In this document: piece by piece, positions 1 through 8,871 of the stretch
Layout: each line of letters starts with the position of its first letter
How positions within the stretch are numbered: position 1 is the first letter of the stretch
Assembly (NCBI GenBank): GCA_025370845.1
Contig: JAMXFF010000013.1
Location: 1-64,000 of the forward strand
Source of the DNA: Laspinema palackyanum D2a
GTDB taxonomy: Bacteria; Cyanobacteriota; Cyanobacteriia; Cyanobacteriales; Laspinemataceae
DNA length: 64,000 nt
Direction of reading: 5' to 3'
Position numbers and translations under genes: made by a program
The notes under the pieces: model-generated
Told to the model about the DNA's origin: nothing
Databases searched by the model: none
Seen by the model: only the letters and a program-made list of their open reading frames with translations

Positions 1-207
1 GTGGGGTTCTTCCCAACATATCACGCTACTCCGGTCCCCTCCCCTTAGCAAGGGGAGGGCTAGGGTGGGGTTCTTCCCAACATATCGCGCTACTCCGGTC
101 CCCTCCCCTTAGCAAGGGGAGGGCTAGGGTGGGGTTCTTCCCAACATATCACGCTACTCCGGTCCCCTCCCCTTAGCAAGGGGAGGGCTAGGGTGGGGTT
201 CTTCCAA
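1..207. repeat. 64-bp tandem repeat containing a G/C-rich hairpin
   Basis: A 64-bp unit starting GTGGGGTTCTTCCC is repeated head to tail, with unit starts at about 1, 65 and 129 and a partial fourth unit from 193 to about 207. Copies are nearly identical; one base, an A/G after CATATC, differs in the second. Each unit contains the inverted repeat CTCCCCTT-AGC-AAGGGGAG. The array may extend left of the window. It is noncoding. Confidence 0.9.
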
Positions 208-245
208 GAGTATGAGGGAGAAATTATATTTCACCCCTGCCGGAA

Positions 246-304
246 ATAACGACTGAAGTCGTTACTACAAACAGAAGAGAACCCCTTCAGGCGTTACTAC
301 GAAC
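246..304. repeat. Dispersed palindromic repeat, two copies (GACTGAAGTCGTTACTAC family)
   Basis: Two related short palindromes, ACGACTGAAGTCGTTACTAC and CCCCTTCAGGCGTTACTACG, lie just upstream of the dihydroorotate dehydrogenase-like gene. The same family recurs near 1.5, 5.7, 56.1 and 58.1 kb, always between genes. Confidence 0.8.
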
Positions 305-340
305 ATTTTCCCCTTTCTTATTACAGGAGAACATAACATA

Positions 341-1366
341 ATGGATCTGACTACAGAATATCTCGGCTTACAACTAAAATCTCCCTTAATGCCATCGGCT
401 GCCGCCCCCCTAACCGAAGACTTGGATAATATCAAACGGTTAGAAGATGCAGGCGCAGGGGCAATTGTGCTTCATAGTATTTTTGCCGAACAACTCAAAA
501 TCGAGCAACACGAACTCCATCATCACACCATCTCTCATACCGAAAGTTTTGCCGAAGCCCTCACTTATTTTCCGGACCCGGATACCTATCATGTGGGACC
601 GGAAACCTATCTCGAACATATCCGCCAAGCCAAAGAGAGTGTGGGAATTCCTATTATCGCCTCCTTGAATGGTTCTAGCTTGGGCGATTGGGTGGATTAT
701 TCTAAACAAATCCAGGAAGCTGGGGCGGATGCTTTGGAATTAAATATCTATAGTATCCCCACAGACTCTCACTTGACCGGGGCGCAAATTGAGGAAGATT
801 ATCTCTCCATTGTAGAAGCCGTTCGCGCCGATGTCACCATTCCTCTGGCAGTCAAACTGAGTCCATTTTTCACCAATTTAGGAAATATGGCGATGCGCCT
901 CGATAAAGCCGGTGCCAATGGGTTAATTTTGTTTAACCGCTTCATGCAGGCGGATATTTCCCCAGAGGAACTGGAAGTCTGGCCCCATTTGGTGTTGAGT
1001 CACCACCAGGAAGCCCTACTCCCCATGCGTTGGCTGGGGTTGCTCTATGGTCGCATTAATGCGGACCTTGCGGCAACCACGGGCATTCAAAAAGGCCGGG
1101 ATGCGGTGAAAATGTTGATGGTGGGGGCGAAAGTGACCCAAGTCTGTTCTCCCCTGTTGCGCCACGGCATCGGACATCTGCGGGAAATTGAACGGGAACT
1201 GGTGGAGTGGTTGGAGGAACATGAATATCACTCCGTCAAACAGGCGATCGGGACCATGAGTCAGATGAATGTGGCCGATCGCAGCGCCTATGAACGGGCA
1301 CAATACATGAAAGTGATTCAAAGTTTCGATTACGATCAGGCGGTGGTTACCGCTTCCACTGTCTAA
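341..1366 (+). CDS. Dihydroorotate dehydrogenase-like FMN protein
   Basis: The 341-aa protein has the pattern of the dihydroorotate dehydrogenase/PreA TIM-barrel family: an N-terminal core (LKSPLMPSAAA), a central strand GIPIIASLNGSS, a lysine on a barrel strand (IPLAVKLSPFF) and a C-terminal phosphate-binding part (GRDAVKMLMVGAKVTQVCS). The usual catalytic loop with the NxSCPN motif of class 1 enzymes is absent; the matching segment reads ELNIYSIPTD. It may therefore not oxidise dihydroorotate and could be a related FMN oxidoreductase. The start follows a good Shine-Dalgarno sequence (CAGGAGA). It stands alone, ahead of a strong terminator. Confidence 0.85.
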   Translation: MDLTTEYLGLQLKSPLMPSAAAPLTEDLDNIKRLEDAGAGAIVLHSIFAEQLKIEQHELHHHTISHTESFAEALTYFPDPDTYHVGPETYLEHIRQAKESVGIPIIASLNGSSLGDWVDYSKQIQEAGADALELNIYSIPTDSHLTGAQIEEDYLSIVEAVRADVTIPLAVKLSPFFTNLGNMAMRLDKAGANGLILFNRFMQADISPEELEVWPHLVLSHHQEALLPMRWLGLLYGRINADLAATTGIQKGRDAVKMLMVGAKVTQVCSPLLRHGIGHLREIERELVEWLEEHEYHSVKQAIGTMSQMNVADRSAYERAQYMKVIQSFDYDQAVVTASTV

Positions 1367-1416
1367 GCAATTTTCTCCCCTGACTTATTTTCCCCAATGT
1401 CAGGAAATCCCCATCT

Positions 1417-1439
1417 GGCGGCAATGCCGCCTTTTTTTT
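1417..1439 (+). terminator. Rho-independent terminator
   Basis: GGCGGC-AAT-GCCGCC hairpin (1417-1431) followed by eight T residues, 50 bp after the stop of the dihydroorotate dehydrogenase-like gene. Confidence 0.85.
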
Positions 1440-1490
1440 GTCCCTATTATCCGCATAAGCACCAAATCGGCACAGTTCAACGTTCTTGTT

Positions 1491-1546
1491 CAACGTCCCG
1501 ACTTCAGTCGTTATCCCTCTTGTTTGTAGTAACGACTTCAGTCGTT
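1491..1546. repeat. Dispersed palindromic repeat, two copies
   Basis: Two copies of the GACTTCAGTCGTTA palindrome family, here inverted relative to those at 246-304 (GTAGTAACGACTTCAGTCG). They occupy the spacer between the terminator at 1417 and the phosphofructokinase gene. The rest of the 357-bp spacer shows nothing recognisable. Confidence 0.75.
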
Positions 1547-1723
1547 TCTTCCCCACTTCTGCTCAATATCAGCCCATATTTATTAAAAAATATGAAAAAA
1601 TCATCACCAAACCCCCGGCCCCACCAAACTAAAAAAGGCAGTTAAATTTTAAAATGCAAGATAAAGTTCTGGAATCTTGCCGGTTCAAGTTCATCGAGTC
1701 CACCCTAATTTAAGGAGAAGTTC

Positions 1724-4003
1724 ATGCATCAGAAAAAAAGACTAGGCGTATTAACCAGTGGGGGAGACTCGCCGGGAATGAATGCTGCGGTTAGGTCCGT
1801 GGTTCGGTCTGCGATCGCCCAAGGAATTGACGTATTTGCCATTTATGAAGGCTATCAGGGGATGGTGGAGGGGGGACAATGCGACCTAGAAAACCCGCGC
1901 CGTGTCGCCCCGAATGCGGAGGCTTGTATTCGCCAACTCCATTGGTATGACGTGGCGGGCATCTTACATAAAGGGGGGACAATTATCGGAACTGCGCGAT
2001 CGGCCCAATTTCGGACAAGGGAAGGACGGTTGCAGGCAGTTCGGAATTTGTTAGCCAATGATATCGATGGATTAGTGGCGATCGGGGGAGATGGCAGTCT
2101 CACCGGCGCTCACTTATTCCGCAGTGAATGGCCGGAATTAGTGAAGGAACTCTTAGAACGAGGTGAGATTGATGCCGAAGTTGCCGAACGTCACCGCCAC
2201 TTAACCATTGTTGGATTAGCGGCATCCATTGATAATGATATGTATGGCAGTGACATGACCATCGGGACGGATACCGCCCTCCATCGCTTAACGGAAGCGG
2301 TAGACTCGATTTCCTCTACTGCTGCCAGTCATCAGCGCACTTTTGTGGTGGAAGTGATGGGACGGCATTGCGGCTATCTCGCTTTAATGGGCGCATTAGC
2401 CACTGGCGCAGACTGGGTATTGATTCCCGAATGTCCTCCGGAGGGGGATTGCTGGGAGGAAAAAATGTGCCAAGTGCTCCAAGCGGGTCGCGAATCCGGG
2501 CGGCGTGATACCATTGTGATTGTCGCCGAAGGTGCGAAAGACCGTCTCGGTAACCCAATTTCCTGTGAATATGTGCGCCAAGTGCTAGAAGAAAAACTCG
2601 GGGAAGATGCCCGAGTCACGATTTTAGGCCATGTGCAACGAGGCGGGTCACCCACGGCATTTGACCGCAATTTAAGCACCTTGTTAGGTCATGCTGCGGT
2701 CCAGGCGTTCCAAACTGCCACCCCCGAGACTGAATCGGTCCTGATTGGAATGCGGGGAAACCGGGTTTATCAAGCGCCTCTGATGCATTGTGTGGAACAA
2801 ACCCATGCGGTGAGTCAGGCGATCGCTGATGGAGATTATGCCAAAGCGATGGATCTGCGGGGAGAGAACTTCAAAAATGCCTATCAAATCTTGCATACCC
2901 TGATGCAAGCCCAACCCAGTACCCCCGCCCATCATGACCTCAAACCCTTGAGATTCGCCATCCTCAACTGTGGCGCAACAGCGCCGGGAATGAATACCGC
3001 TGTGCGCGCCGCAGTCCGACTGGCGATCGACAAAGGACATACCATGTTAGGTGTTGAACATGGATTTCGTGGGTTAATTGAGGGTCACATTAAAGAATTA
3101 AACTGGTTAAGTGTGCGAGGATGGGCCACCACCGGCGGTTCTGAACTGGGGACGAGTCGTAAGATTCCCCACAACAAAGATTTTTATGCGATCGCCCGTC
3201 AAATCGAGCGGTATGATATTAATGGATTGCTGATTATTGGCGGATGGAGTGGCTATCAAGCCGCCTATCAACTCTACTCCCAATGTGAAACCTTCCCCGC
3301 CTTCAATATTCCGATTCTCTGCATCCCCGCCTCGATTAACAACAATCTCCCCGGCTGTGAATTGAGTATCGGGGCGGATACCGCCTTGAATAATATCATC
3401 GAAGCCGTGGATAAAATCAAGCAATCCGCTGTTGCCTCCAACCGCTGCTTTTTAGTTAAAGTTATGGGACGCTACTGCGGCTATTTAGCGGTGATGAGTG
3501 GCTTAGCAACTGGGGCGGAACGGGTGTATATTAACGAGGAAGGGGTTGCCCTCACCGACTTGCAACAAGACCTCTCCACCCTGATTGCTGGATTTAAACA
3601 AGGGAAACGAGTGGGTTTGATTATCTGTAATGAAAACGCTCATCCGGTGTATGATAGCGACTTTATCTGTGACTTATTTGCCGAAGAAGGCAAGGACGTA
3701 TTTCAAGTGAGGGAAGCTATTTTAGGCCATCTCCAACAAGGCGGCGACCCCACCCCGTTTGATCGCATCCAAGCCACCCGCTTCTCGGCGATCGGTTTAG
3801 ATTTTCTAATCGAACAAGCCAAAAGACCCTCACCCACAGGGGCTTTTATGGGAACTGAAGCCGGTAATGTGCGATTTATTGACCTAGGGATGATTCCGCG
3901 CATGGTAGACAAAGAACATCAACGCCCCAAAGAACAATGGTGGATGGAAACCGCTGCGATCGGCAAAATCCTCGCTCACACTGCACCCCCAACTCAAGGG
4001 TGA
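1724..4003 (+). CDS. Double-domain (eukaryotic PFK1-type) 6-phosphofructokinase
   Basis: At 759 aa it is twice the usual bacterial length (about 320-360 aa) and holds two complete PFK domains, about 1-395 and 408-759. The N-half has intact catalytic features: SGGDSPGMN near residue 12, ATP site GGDGS (121-125), catalytic SIDND (168-172, Asp170 the proton acceptor), MGRHCGYLAL and GHVQRGGSP. The C-half has SINNN (537-541) in place of SIDND and GGWSG in place of GGDGS, so it is probably noncatalytic, as in animal and fungal PFK1 where the C-half is regulatory. The match to animal PFK1 is close by eye, including the IPECPPEGD segment and a KEQWW motif near the C-terminus. It should phosphorylate fructose 6-phosphate with ATP. 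Start ATG follows AAGGAGAAG. Confidence 0.92.
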   Translation: MHQKKRLGVLTSGGDSPGMNAAVRSVVRSAIAQGIDVFAIYEGYQGMVEGGQCDLENPRRVAPNAEACIRQLHWYDVAGILHKGGTIIGTARSAQFRTREGRLQAVRNLLANDIDGLVAIGGDGSLTGAHLFRSEWPELVKELLERGEIDAEVAERHRHLTIVGLAASIDNDMYGSDMTIGTDTALHRLTEAVDSISSTAASHQRTFVVEVMGRHCGYLALMGALATGADWVLIPECPPEGDCWEEKMCQVLQAGRESGRRDTIVIVAEGAKDRLGNPISCEYVRQVLEEKLGEDARVTILGHVQRGGSPTAFDRNLSTLLGHAAVQAFQTATPETESVLIGMRGNRVYQAPLMHCVEQTHAVSQAIADGDYAKAMDLRGENFKNAYQILHTLMQAQPSTPAHHDLKPLRFAILNCGATAPGMNTAVRAAVRLAIDKGHTMLGVEHGFRGLIEGHIKELNWLSVRGWATTGGSELGTSRKIPHNKDFYAIARQIERYDINGLLIIGGWSGYQAAYQLYSQCETFPAFNIPILCIPASINNNLPGCELSIGADTALNNIIEAVDKIKQSAVASNRCFLVKVMGRYCGYLAVMSGLATGAERVYINEEGVALTDLQQDLSTLIAGFKQGKRVGLIICNENAHPVYDSDFICDLFAEEGKDVFQVREAILGHLQQGGDPTPFDRIQATRFSAIGLDFLIEQAKRPSPTGAFMGTEAGNVRFIDLGMIPRMVDKEHQRPKEQWWMETAAIGKILAHTAPPTQG

Positions 4004-4005
4004 AC

Positions 4006-4043
4006 CCCTCTAAGGACACGGCTTCTGCCGTGTCCTTAGAGGG
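4006..4043 (+). terminator. 16-bp perfect hairpin after phosphofructokinase
   Basis: CCCTCTAAGGACACGG and its exact complement flank a CTTCTG loop, starting 3 bp after the stop codon. There is no T-run, so it could be a weak terminator or an mRNA 3'-end stabiliser. Nothing further is recognised up to the next gene at 4320. Confidence 0.55.
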
Positions 4044-4319
4044 AACAAGTAGGATATTATAACAATGGAAATTCAATTCGGGCCAGCTTTCAGAACAAAA
4101 TGTTACTCGGAGATTTTTTGATCACTTTAGGCAACGAGTAGGATGCATCACTCTCATTTTATGATTGTTCAACCCCAGCGAATTTGTGATGTAATCCTCT
4201 GGACAGACTACCCTCTACATTTTTTTTAGAAAATTTACTCAAAACCCAATTCGTAGGTTAGCATACCCCTATAACTATCAAAAACCTGATTGAGACAGTA
4301 TTTGGAGGAATCATAAACT

Positions 4320-5660
4320 ATGTTATCTGAAATGACCCTATTTGATGAAGGGTTTTATTTGGCTAGAAATTCCGATGTAGCGGCAGCGGTTGCTAGTGGG
4401 GTATTCAGTAGTGGATCTCAGCACTTTTTTGCGTTTGGAGAGCAGGAAAACCGCGACCCGAGTGCCTTTTTTCAGACCGATTACTATCTCTCGCAAAACC
4501 CTGATGTAGAGGCTGCTATTTCCGAAAATCTGACTCCGTTTGACCATTTTATTAATGTGGGTTACCGGGAAGGGCGCAGTCCAACTCCCTTGTTTAATAC
4601 CAATTTTTACGCCCAAACCAATCCCGATGTAGCGGAGGCGGTTCGTCAAGACCCTCTGACGGGTTTCTTCGCTCACTTTATAACAGTTGGGGCGCAAGAA
4701 GGTCGCAGTCCTGTGGCATTTTTCGATCCGAATTTTTATTTGGAACAAAACCCTGATGTTGCTGAGGGTGTTTCCCGAGGAGAGACGACGGCGATCGCCC
4801 ATTTTGCTAACTTCGGTCAATCTGAAGGGCGTTTGCCTCGCCGCTTATTTAATGAGATGTATGTCTTCGGCGACAGTCTTTCTGATGATGGGAATTTGTT
4901 TGCCTTAACCCTGGGCATATTTCCTCCAGAACCCCTTTATGCCAATGGACGATTTAGTAATGGACCCGTCTGGTCAGAACTTCTTCCCCCTCGTTTGGGG
5001 TTAGATGTCAATCCTCAGACCAATATTGCCTTTGGAGGGGCTACGAGTTCGGCTGTGAATTCTGGCAACTTGGAAAATCCGCTGTTCCCTCCCTTGCCCG
5101 GGTTACAGACCCAAATTGATAGTTTTCTTGAACAAACTCCTTTCTCTAATCCCAATGGATTATACACCATCTGGGCCGGTTCTAATGATTACTTAAATGC
5201 TGGGATTACCGATGTGAATATTCCAGTGAATAATCTCGTGAATGCGGTGACTCAACTGGCGGACGATGGTGCTCGGAATTTTATGGTGATGAACCTACCG
5301 GACTTGAGGAACAGTCCAGGAGTCAGAGAGCGGGGACCCGAAGCACAGCAATTCCTCACCCAACTGTCTAATGCTCATAATACAGCTTTAGCCGCAGCGA
5401 TGGCTAATTTAGACCAAAACCCGAATATTAATATTATTCTGGTTGATATCAATGGATTGATTAATGATGTGTTCGCCAATCCGACTCAATACCAATTGAC
5501 AAATGTCACCGACCCCGCCCGAGAATTCCCCGGAAGTGACCCCAATACTTTCCTGTTTTGGGATGAGGTCCATCCCACCACAGCCAGTCATCAAATTATT
5601 GCCGATGCTGCCCTCAATACGGTGACTGACTTATCTCAATTGGTGAAGGTGATTCTCTAA
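4320..5660 (+). CDS. SGNH/GDSL hydrolase with four N-terminal repeats
   Basis: The 446-aa protein has two parts. Residues about 8-175 hold four repeats of about 40 residues built on FYLxxNPDVxxAV...HFxxxGxxEGRxP, a module found in many large bacterial surface or secreted proteins. Residues about 180-446 form a GDSL-family esterase/lipase: nucleophile block FGDSLSDDGN (Ser186), oxyanion block GGATS, block III GSNDY, and catalytic DEVH (Asp415, His418). No signal peptide is visible, so how it would reach the surface is unclear. Start ATG follows GGAGGA at a good distance. The substrate cannot be inferred; ester or lipid hydrolysis is expected from the family. Confidence 0.88.
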   Translation: MLSEMTLFDEGFYLARNSDVAAAVASGVFSSGSQHFFAFGEQENRDPSAFFQTDYYLSQNPDVEAAISENLTPFDHFINVGYREGRSPTPLFNTNFYAQTNPDVAEAVRQDPLTGFFAHFITVGAQEGRSPVAFFDPNFYLEQNPDVAEGVSRGETTAIAHFANFGQSEGRLPRRLFNEMYVFGDSLSDDGNLFALTLGIFPPEPLYANGRFSNGPVWSELLPPRLGLDVNPQTNIAFGGATSSAVNSGNLENPLFPPLPGLQTQIDSFLEQTPFSNPNGLYTIWAGSNDYLNAGITDVNIPVNNLVNAVTQLADDGARNFMVMNLPDLRNSPGVRERGPEAQQFLTQLSNAHNTALAAAMANLDQNPNINIILVDINGLINDVFANPTQYQLTNVTDPAREFPGSDPNTFLFWDEVHPTTASHQIIADAALNTVTDLSQLVKVIL

Positions 5661-5690
5661 GGGAACTCAAAAAAATAAACCCGTCAAATC

Positions 5691-5751
5691 GTTTGTAGTG
5701 ACTCCTTCAGGAGTCATCTTTAAAGAAACCCCTGAAGGGGTTACTACGAAC
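5691..5751. repeat. Dispersed palindromic repeat, two copies
   Basis: Two palindromes, GACTCCTTCAGGAGTC and CCCCTGAAGGGGTTACTACG, of the same family as at 246 and 1491, directly after the GDSL hydrolase gene. Confidence 0.7.
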
Positions 5752-5799
5752 ATTTGGATGATTTATTTTTTGCAATCCCTTAACTTCACAAACCCTTAG

Positions 5800-5839
5800 A
5801 AAATGCGGGCATCTCACTCGTGCAAGATACCCGCATTTT
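5800..5839. terminator. Bidirectional terminator between convergent genes
   Basis: Inverted repeat AAAATGCGGGCATCT ... AGATACCCGCATTTT between the GDSL hydrolase (plus strand) and ndhD (minus strand). The A/T tails serve as T-runs in either direction. Confidence 0.75.
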
Positions 5840-5880
5840 CATTATTTTACCCTAGGATTCTGAGCATTCTGCTCATCGGA

Positions 5881-7572
5881 TTACTCTGGACTGAATTCGG
5901 CGATTTTTGCCATTGGGGTGAGGCTAGGTGCTTTGAAACCGATGGTTTCGCCCGATCGCACCTGGGCATAAGCTTGGGTAGCTACGCTATTAATCGCTAC
6001 CGTCGTATTGTCATACACCTGCATAGCAATTTTGGGATAACAACCGATCGCCACGATCGCAACCAAAAAACTCAAGGCGATCGCTACTTCCCGAGGGCGA
6101 CTATCAATAAACGCCGCTTCTCCCGGTAGGATACAATTCGTCCCAAAACAAACTGCCGCTTGGTTCTCAATAAAGTCTTCCCGTAACTCCGGATCGGTGA
6201 TGTCACAAGCCGGAATTTCTTTCGACCCGTAGAAGGACCCGTGAAACACTTGACGCACCATCGACAGCAAATAAATCGGGGTTAAAATCACCCCAATTGC
6301 CGCCAGAAAGACCACGGCAATCCGGAAGGTCAGGCTATAAAAATCACTGGTAGCAATCCCAATAAAGACAGCCACTTCACTGGCAAATCCACTCATTCCC
6401 GGTAGGGCCAGAGATGCCATTGCACCCGCAGTATAGAGGGCAAAAACTTTGGGCATGAAAATCCCAATTCCCCCCATATCTTGCATGGTCATGGTATGGG
6501 TGCGGTCGTAGGTTACCCCGGTTAAGAAAAACAGCACCGAGGCAATTAATCCGTGGGAAATCATCTGCAACATTGCCCCATTAATCCCGAGGTCGGTGAA
6601 GGAGGCAATCCCAATTAACACAAATCCCATGTGGGAAACGGACGAATAGGCGAGTCGCCGTTTCATGTTGGTTTGGGCAAAAGAAGTTAATGCCCCGTAA
6701 ACAATATTAACGACTCCCAAAGTGACTAAAACTGGGGCAAAATAAACATGAGCATCGGGTAGTAATCCCATGTTCATTCGCATTAATCCATACGCACCCA
6801 TTTTTAATAACACCCCAGCCAAAATCATCGAAACTGGGGCGGATGCTTCGCCGTGGGCGTCGGGAAGCCAGGTATGGAAGGGGAAGGCGGCGAGTTTGAC
6901 GCCAAATGCAATTAATAAACCCGCATAGAGGGGCAGTTGCAGGGCCAAGGGGAACTCTTTTAAGGCGATGTCTGCAATATCAAAGGAAGCAGGGCCGGGT
7001 CCATACAAAGCTAAAGCGAGTCCGGCAATTAGAATAAAGATAGAGGCCGCAGCGGTGTAGAGTAGAAATTTGATAGCGGCATATTGTCGTTTCGGTCCGC
7101 CCCAGATACAGACGAGGAGATAGACGGGGACGAGTTCGATTTCCCACATGATGAAGAACAGCAGGAGGTCTTGGGCGATGAACACCCCCACCTGGGCTGC
7201 ATATAACACCAGCATTAGGAAGTAGAACATTCGCGGTTTGCGGTCTACTTGCCATGCGGATAGCAGGGCCATACTGGTGACGAATCCGGCGAGGAGGACC
7301 AAGGGCATGGAGATTCCATCCACGGAGACGGTCCAACTGATGCCGAGTTGGGGAATCCAGCTAAATTGTTCGACGAGTTGAAAGCCGGAAATCTGTGGAT
7401 CGTAATGTTGCCAGAAGAGGAGGCACATCAGGGCGAAGTCGGCGATCGCCACTCCGGTTGCATACCAGCGCAACACGTTTCCATCGCGATCGGGTATCAC
7501 CGGAACCAGTAAGGCCGCCACTAGGGGCAGAGCAAATATAGTAGTTAACCAAGGAAATGAATCAGCAAGCAT
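5881..7572 (-). CDS. ndhD: NAD(P)H-quinone oxidoreductase subunit 4 (NdhD)
   Basis: A 563-aa, highly hydrophobic protein of the proton-pumping NuoM/NdhD family with about 14 membrane helices. Diagnostic pieces are [12 protein letters not shown] (conserved Glu in helix 5), [21 protein letters not shown] (lysine and HTWLPDAH loop), and [15 protein letters not shown]. In cyanobacteria this thylakoid NDH-1 subunit pumps protons during respiration and cyclic electron flow around photosystem I. By eye it is closer to NdhD1/NdhD2 than to the CO2-uptake NdhD3/D4 forms. No ndhF neighbour is present, so the gene stands alone. Its 3' end faces the GDSL hydrolase gene across the terminator at 5800. Confidence 0.95.
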   Translation of the reverse strand: MLADSFPWLTTIFALPLVAALLVPVIPDRDGNVLRWYATGVAIADFALMCLLFWQHYDPQISGFQLVEQFSWIPQLGISWTVSVDGISMPLVLLAGFVTSMALLSAWQVDRKPRMFYFLMLVLYAAQVGVFIAQDLLLFFIMWEIELVPVYLLVCIWGGPKRQYAAIKFLLYTAAASIFILIAGLALALYGPGPASFDIADIALKEFPLALQLPLYAGLLIAFGVKLAAFPFHTWLPDAHGEASAPVSMILAGVLLKMGAYGLMRMNMGLLPDAHVYFAPVLVTLGVVNIVYGALTSFAQTNMKRRLAYSSVSHMGFVLIGIASFTDLGINGAMLQMISHGLIASVLFFLTGVTYDRTHTMTMQDMGGIGIFMPKVFALYTAGAMASLALPGMSGFASEVAVFIGIATSDFYSLTFRIAVVFLAAIGVILTPIYLLSMVRQVFHGSFYGSKEIPACDITDPELREDFIENQAAVCFGTNCILPGEAAFIDSRPREVAIALSFLVAIVAIGCYPKIAMQVYDNTTVAINSVATQAYAQVRSGETIGFKAPSLTPMAKIAEFSPE

Positions 7573-7703
7573 TGCAGTGATTTTTCTCTTTTTAAAGGGG
7601 CCAGGGCATTAATCGTGAACCTATTATCCCTGTTTATGTAACATTTCTTTAACTTTTAGGGAAGGGATTAAGAAAATTTTATATTCAAGTGAAGACAAAA
7701 CAA

Positions 7704-7776
7704 ACTTACGCCTAAACGCCTCAAGGTCGGGGCGATGCGCTGGGATGGCCCTCCACGGAGGTGTTTAGGCGTAAGT
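7704..7776. repeat. Inverted-repeat element with 19-bp arms
   Basis: ACTTACGCCTAAACGCCTC (7704-7722) and GAGGTGTTTAGGCGTAAGT (7758-7776) are inverted copies with one G-T mismatch, around a G/C-rich core. It lies upstream of ndhD and downstream of aroQ. Nothing else is recognised in the 7573-7916 spacer. A miniature mobile element or a long hairpin are both possible. Confidence 0.6.
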
Positions 7777-7916
7777 CCTGTCGTAGAATCTGCTGATTCA
7801 TAACTCCTGTAATCACCATAGATTTTTAACAGGGTCTGGTATCTTGAATGCTCTATATATTGTTATAAATGTTGGCAATCTGCAATTTATTGGTTAAATA
7901 AAAAGCAAAATAGATG

Positions 7917-7946
7917 AGAGGTGGGACTGAAGTGCCGCCCACCTCT
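7917..7946 (-). terminator. Terminator of aroQ
   Basis: AGAGGTGGG / CCCACCTCT stem; read on the minus strand it is followed by a T-rich tract. It sits 27 bp after the aroQ stop. A second small hairpin (CCCCC-ATGA-GGGGG, 7956-7969) lies between. Confidence 0.65.
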
Positions 7947-7972
7947 AGGAAGAAACCCCCATGAGGGGGAGA

Positions 7973-8425
7973 TTAACCGGATGGGTTGTTTTCTCGGAGA
8001 TGATGGACCAACGCCTGAAGTCCCAGACGATAACTATTGGGACCAAACCCGCTAATTTGCCCAACGGCGATCGCCGCAATGTAGGAGTGATGGCGAAATG
8101 GTTCACGGCGATAAATATTGCTCAAGTGAACTTCCACCGTGGGAATATTAACCCCTGCGATCGCATCACGGATGGCCACACTGGTATGAGTATAAGCCCC
8201 GGCATTAATCAAAAGTCCTGAGTGCTGGTCTCTGGCGGCATGGATAGCATCCACCAGTACCCCCTCATGATTGGATTGCAACGCAGACACCTTGACTTGC
8301 AAAGCCTGGGCCTCGGTTTCAAGCAAGCGATTAATATCTTCTAAGGTCGCGTTCCCATAGACTCCTGGCTCTCGCTGACCCAGGAGATTCAAGTTTGGCC
8401 CATGCAGTACCAATATATTCAGCAA
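7973..8425 (-). CDS. aroQ: 3-dehydroquinate dehydratase, type II
   Basis: The 150-aa protein is a type II dehydroquinase, the third enzyme of the shikimate pathway (3-dehydroquinate to 3-dehydroshikimate). Visible motifs are [16 protein letters not shown] with the catalytic Tyr, [16 protein letters not shown] with the substrate-binding Asn, and [14 protein letters not shown] with the catalytic His. The length is standard for this dodecameric family. The start is a TTG: an in-frame TAA lies seven codons upstream and no ATG or GTG is available at the right place for the family's N-terminus ([12 protein letters not shown]). The gene follows the 45-aa gene at 8458 by 32 bp on the same strand and is probably co-transcribed with it. 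Confidence 0.95.
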   Translation of the reverse strand: MLNILVLHGPNLNLLGQREPGVYGNATLEDINRLLETEAQALQVKVSALQSNHEGVLVDAIHAARDQHSGLLINAGAYTHTSVAIRDAIAGVNIPTVEVHLSNIYRREPFRHHSYIAAIAVGQISGFGPNSYRLGLQALVHHLRENNPSG

Positions 8426-8457
8426 TCGCCGATGCCTATGCCTTTAACACTATAAAT

Positions 8458-8595
8458 TTACCGACGCCGACGGGGTTCGTTGACGGGAATAGGAATAGGT
8501 TCCGGTTCCGGTTCTGCCTCTGGACCGAGAAGGGCCTCAATAATTTTCCGGGCCCATTCTTTTAATTTGTCGATTAGGTTATCTATATAATCCAT
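8458..8595 (-). CDS. 45-aa conserved-type small protein upstream of aroQ
   Basis: A 45-codon ORF. The product begins MDYIDNLIDKLKEWARK, an amphipathic helix, continues with IIEALLG, then a Glu-Pro repeat (EPEPEPIPIP) and a basic C-terminus (EPRRRR). The composition is not that of a random ORF: an amphipathic helix, a rigid acidic Pro/Glu linker and an Arg cluster. The start ATG is preceded by AGGAGCTGTCTTTTC, a good ribosome binding site at moderate distance. It lies 32 bp upstream of aroQ on the same strand. No function is recognised; peripheral membrane or RNA/protein contact through the helix and Arg tail is only a guess. Confidence 0.7.
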   Translation of the reverse strand: MDYIDNLIDKLKEWARKIIEALLGPEAEPEPEPIPIPVNEPRRRR

Positions 8596-8848
8596 TGAAA
8601 AGACAGCTCCTTGAATCCAGGCTATCGCTCTACTACTTGACGGCAGTCACTGATTGCCGTTTGTAACAGAATTGGAATTACTCTGTTTCTTTGATCATAA
8701 CGAATCCTGAGAAATGAGCAAGTAGACTTAACCGGCTAAAACCGGCTTTTGGGGATCAGTCTCGGGGGCTTCACCCCTGCCACCCCCTGCATATAGCCAT
8801 AAATTAAAAAGTAAACACTACAGGTAGTGTTTTAGAGAAAATATTAAG

Positions 8849-8871
8849 AATGTTAAGCTATTCTTAACATT
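8849..8871 (-). terminator. Hairpin overlapping the cinA stop codon
   Basis: AATGTTAAG-CTATT-CTTAACATT stem-loop; the cinA stop codon (TAA, minus strand) lies inside the distal arm. Probable weak terminator. Confidence 0.45.

Noticed and set aside
4338-4820. 160-codon minus-strand ORF
   Set aside because: Antisense to the four repeats of the GDSL hydrolase; repeat periodicity explains the open frame.
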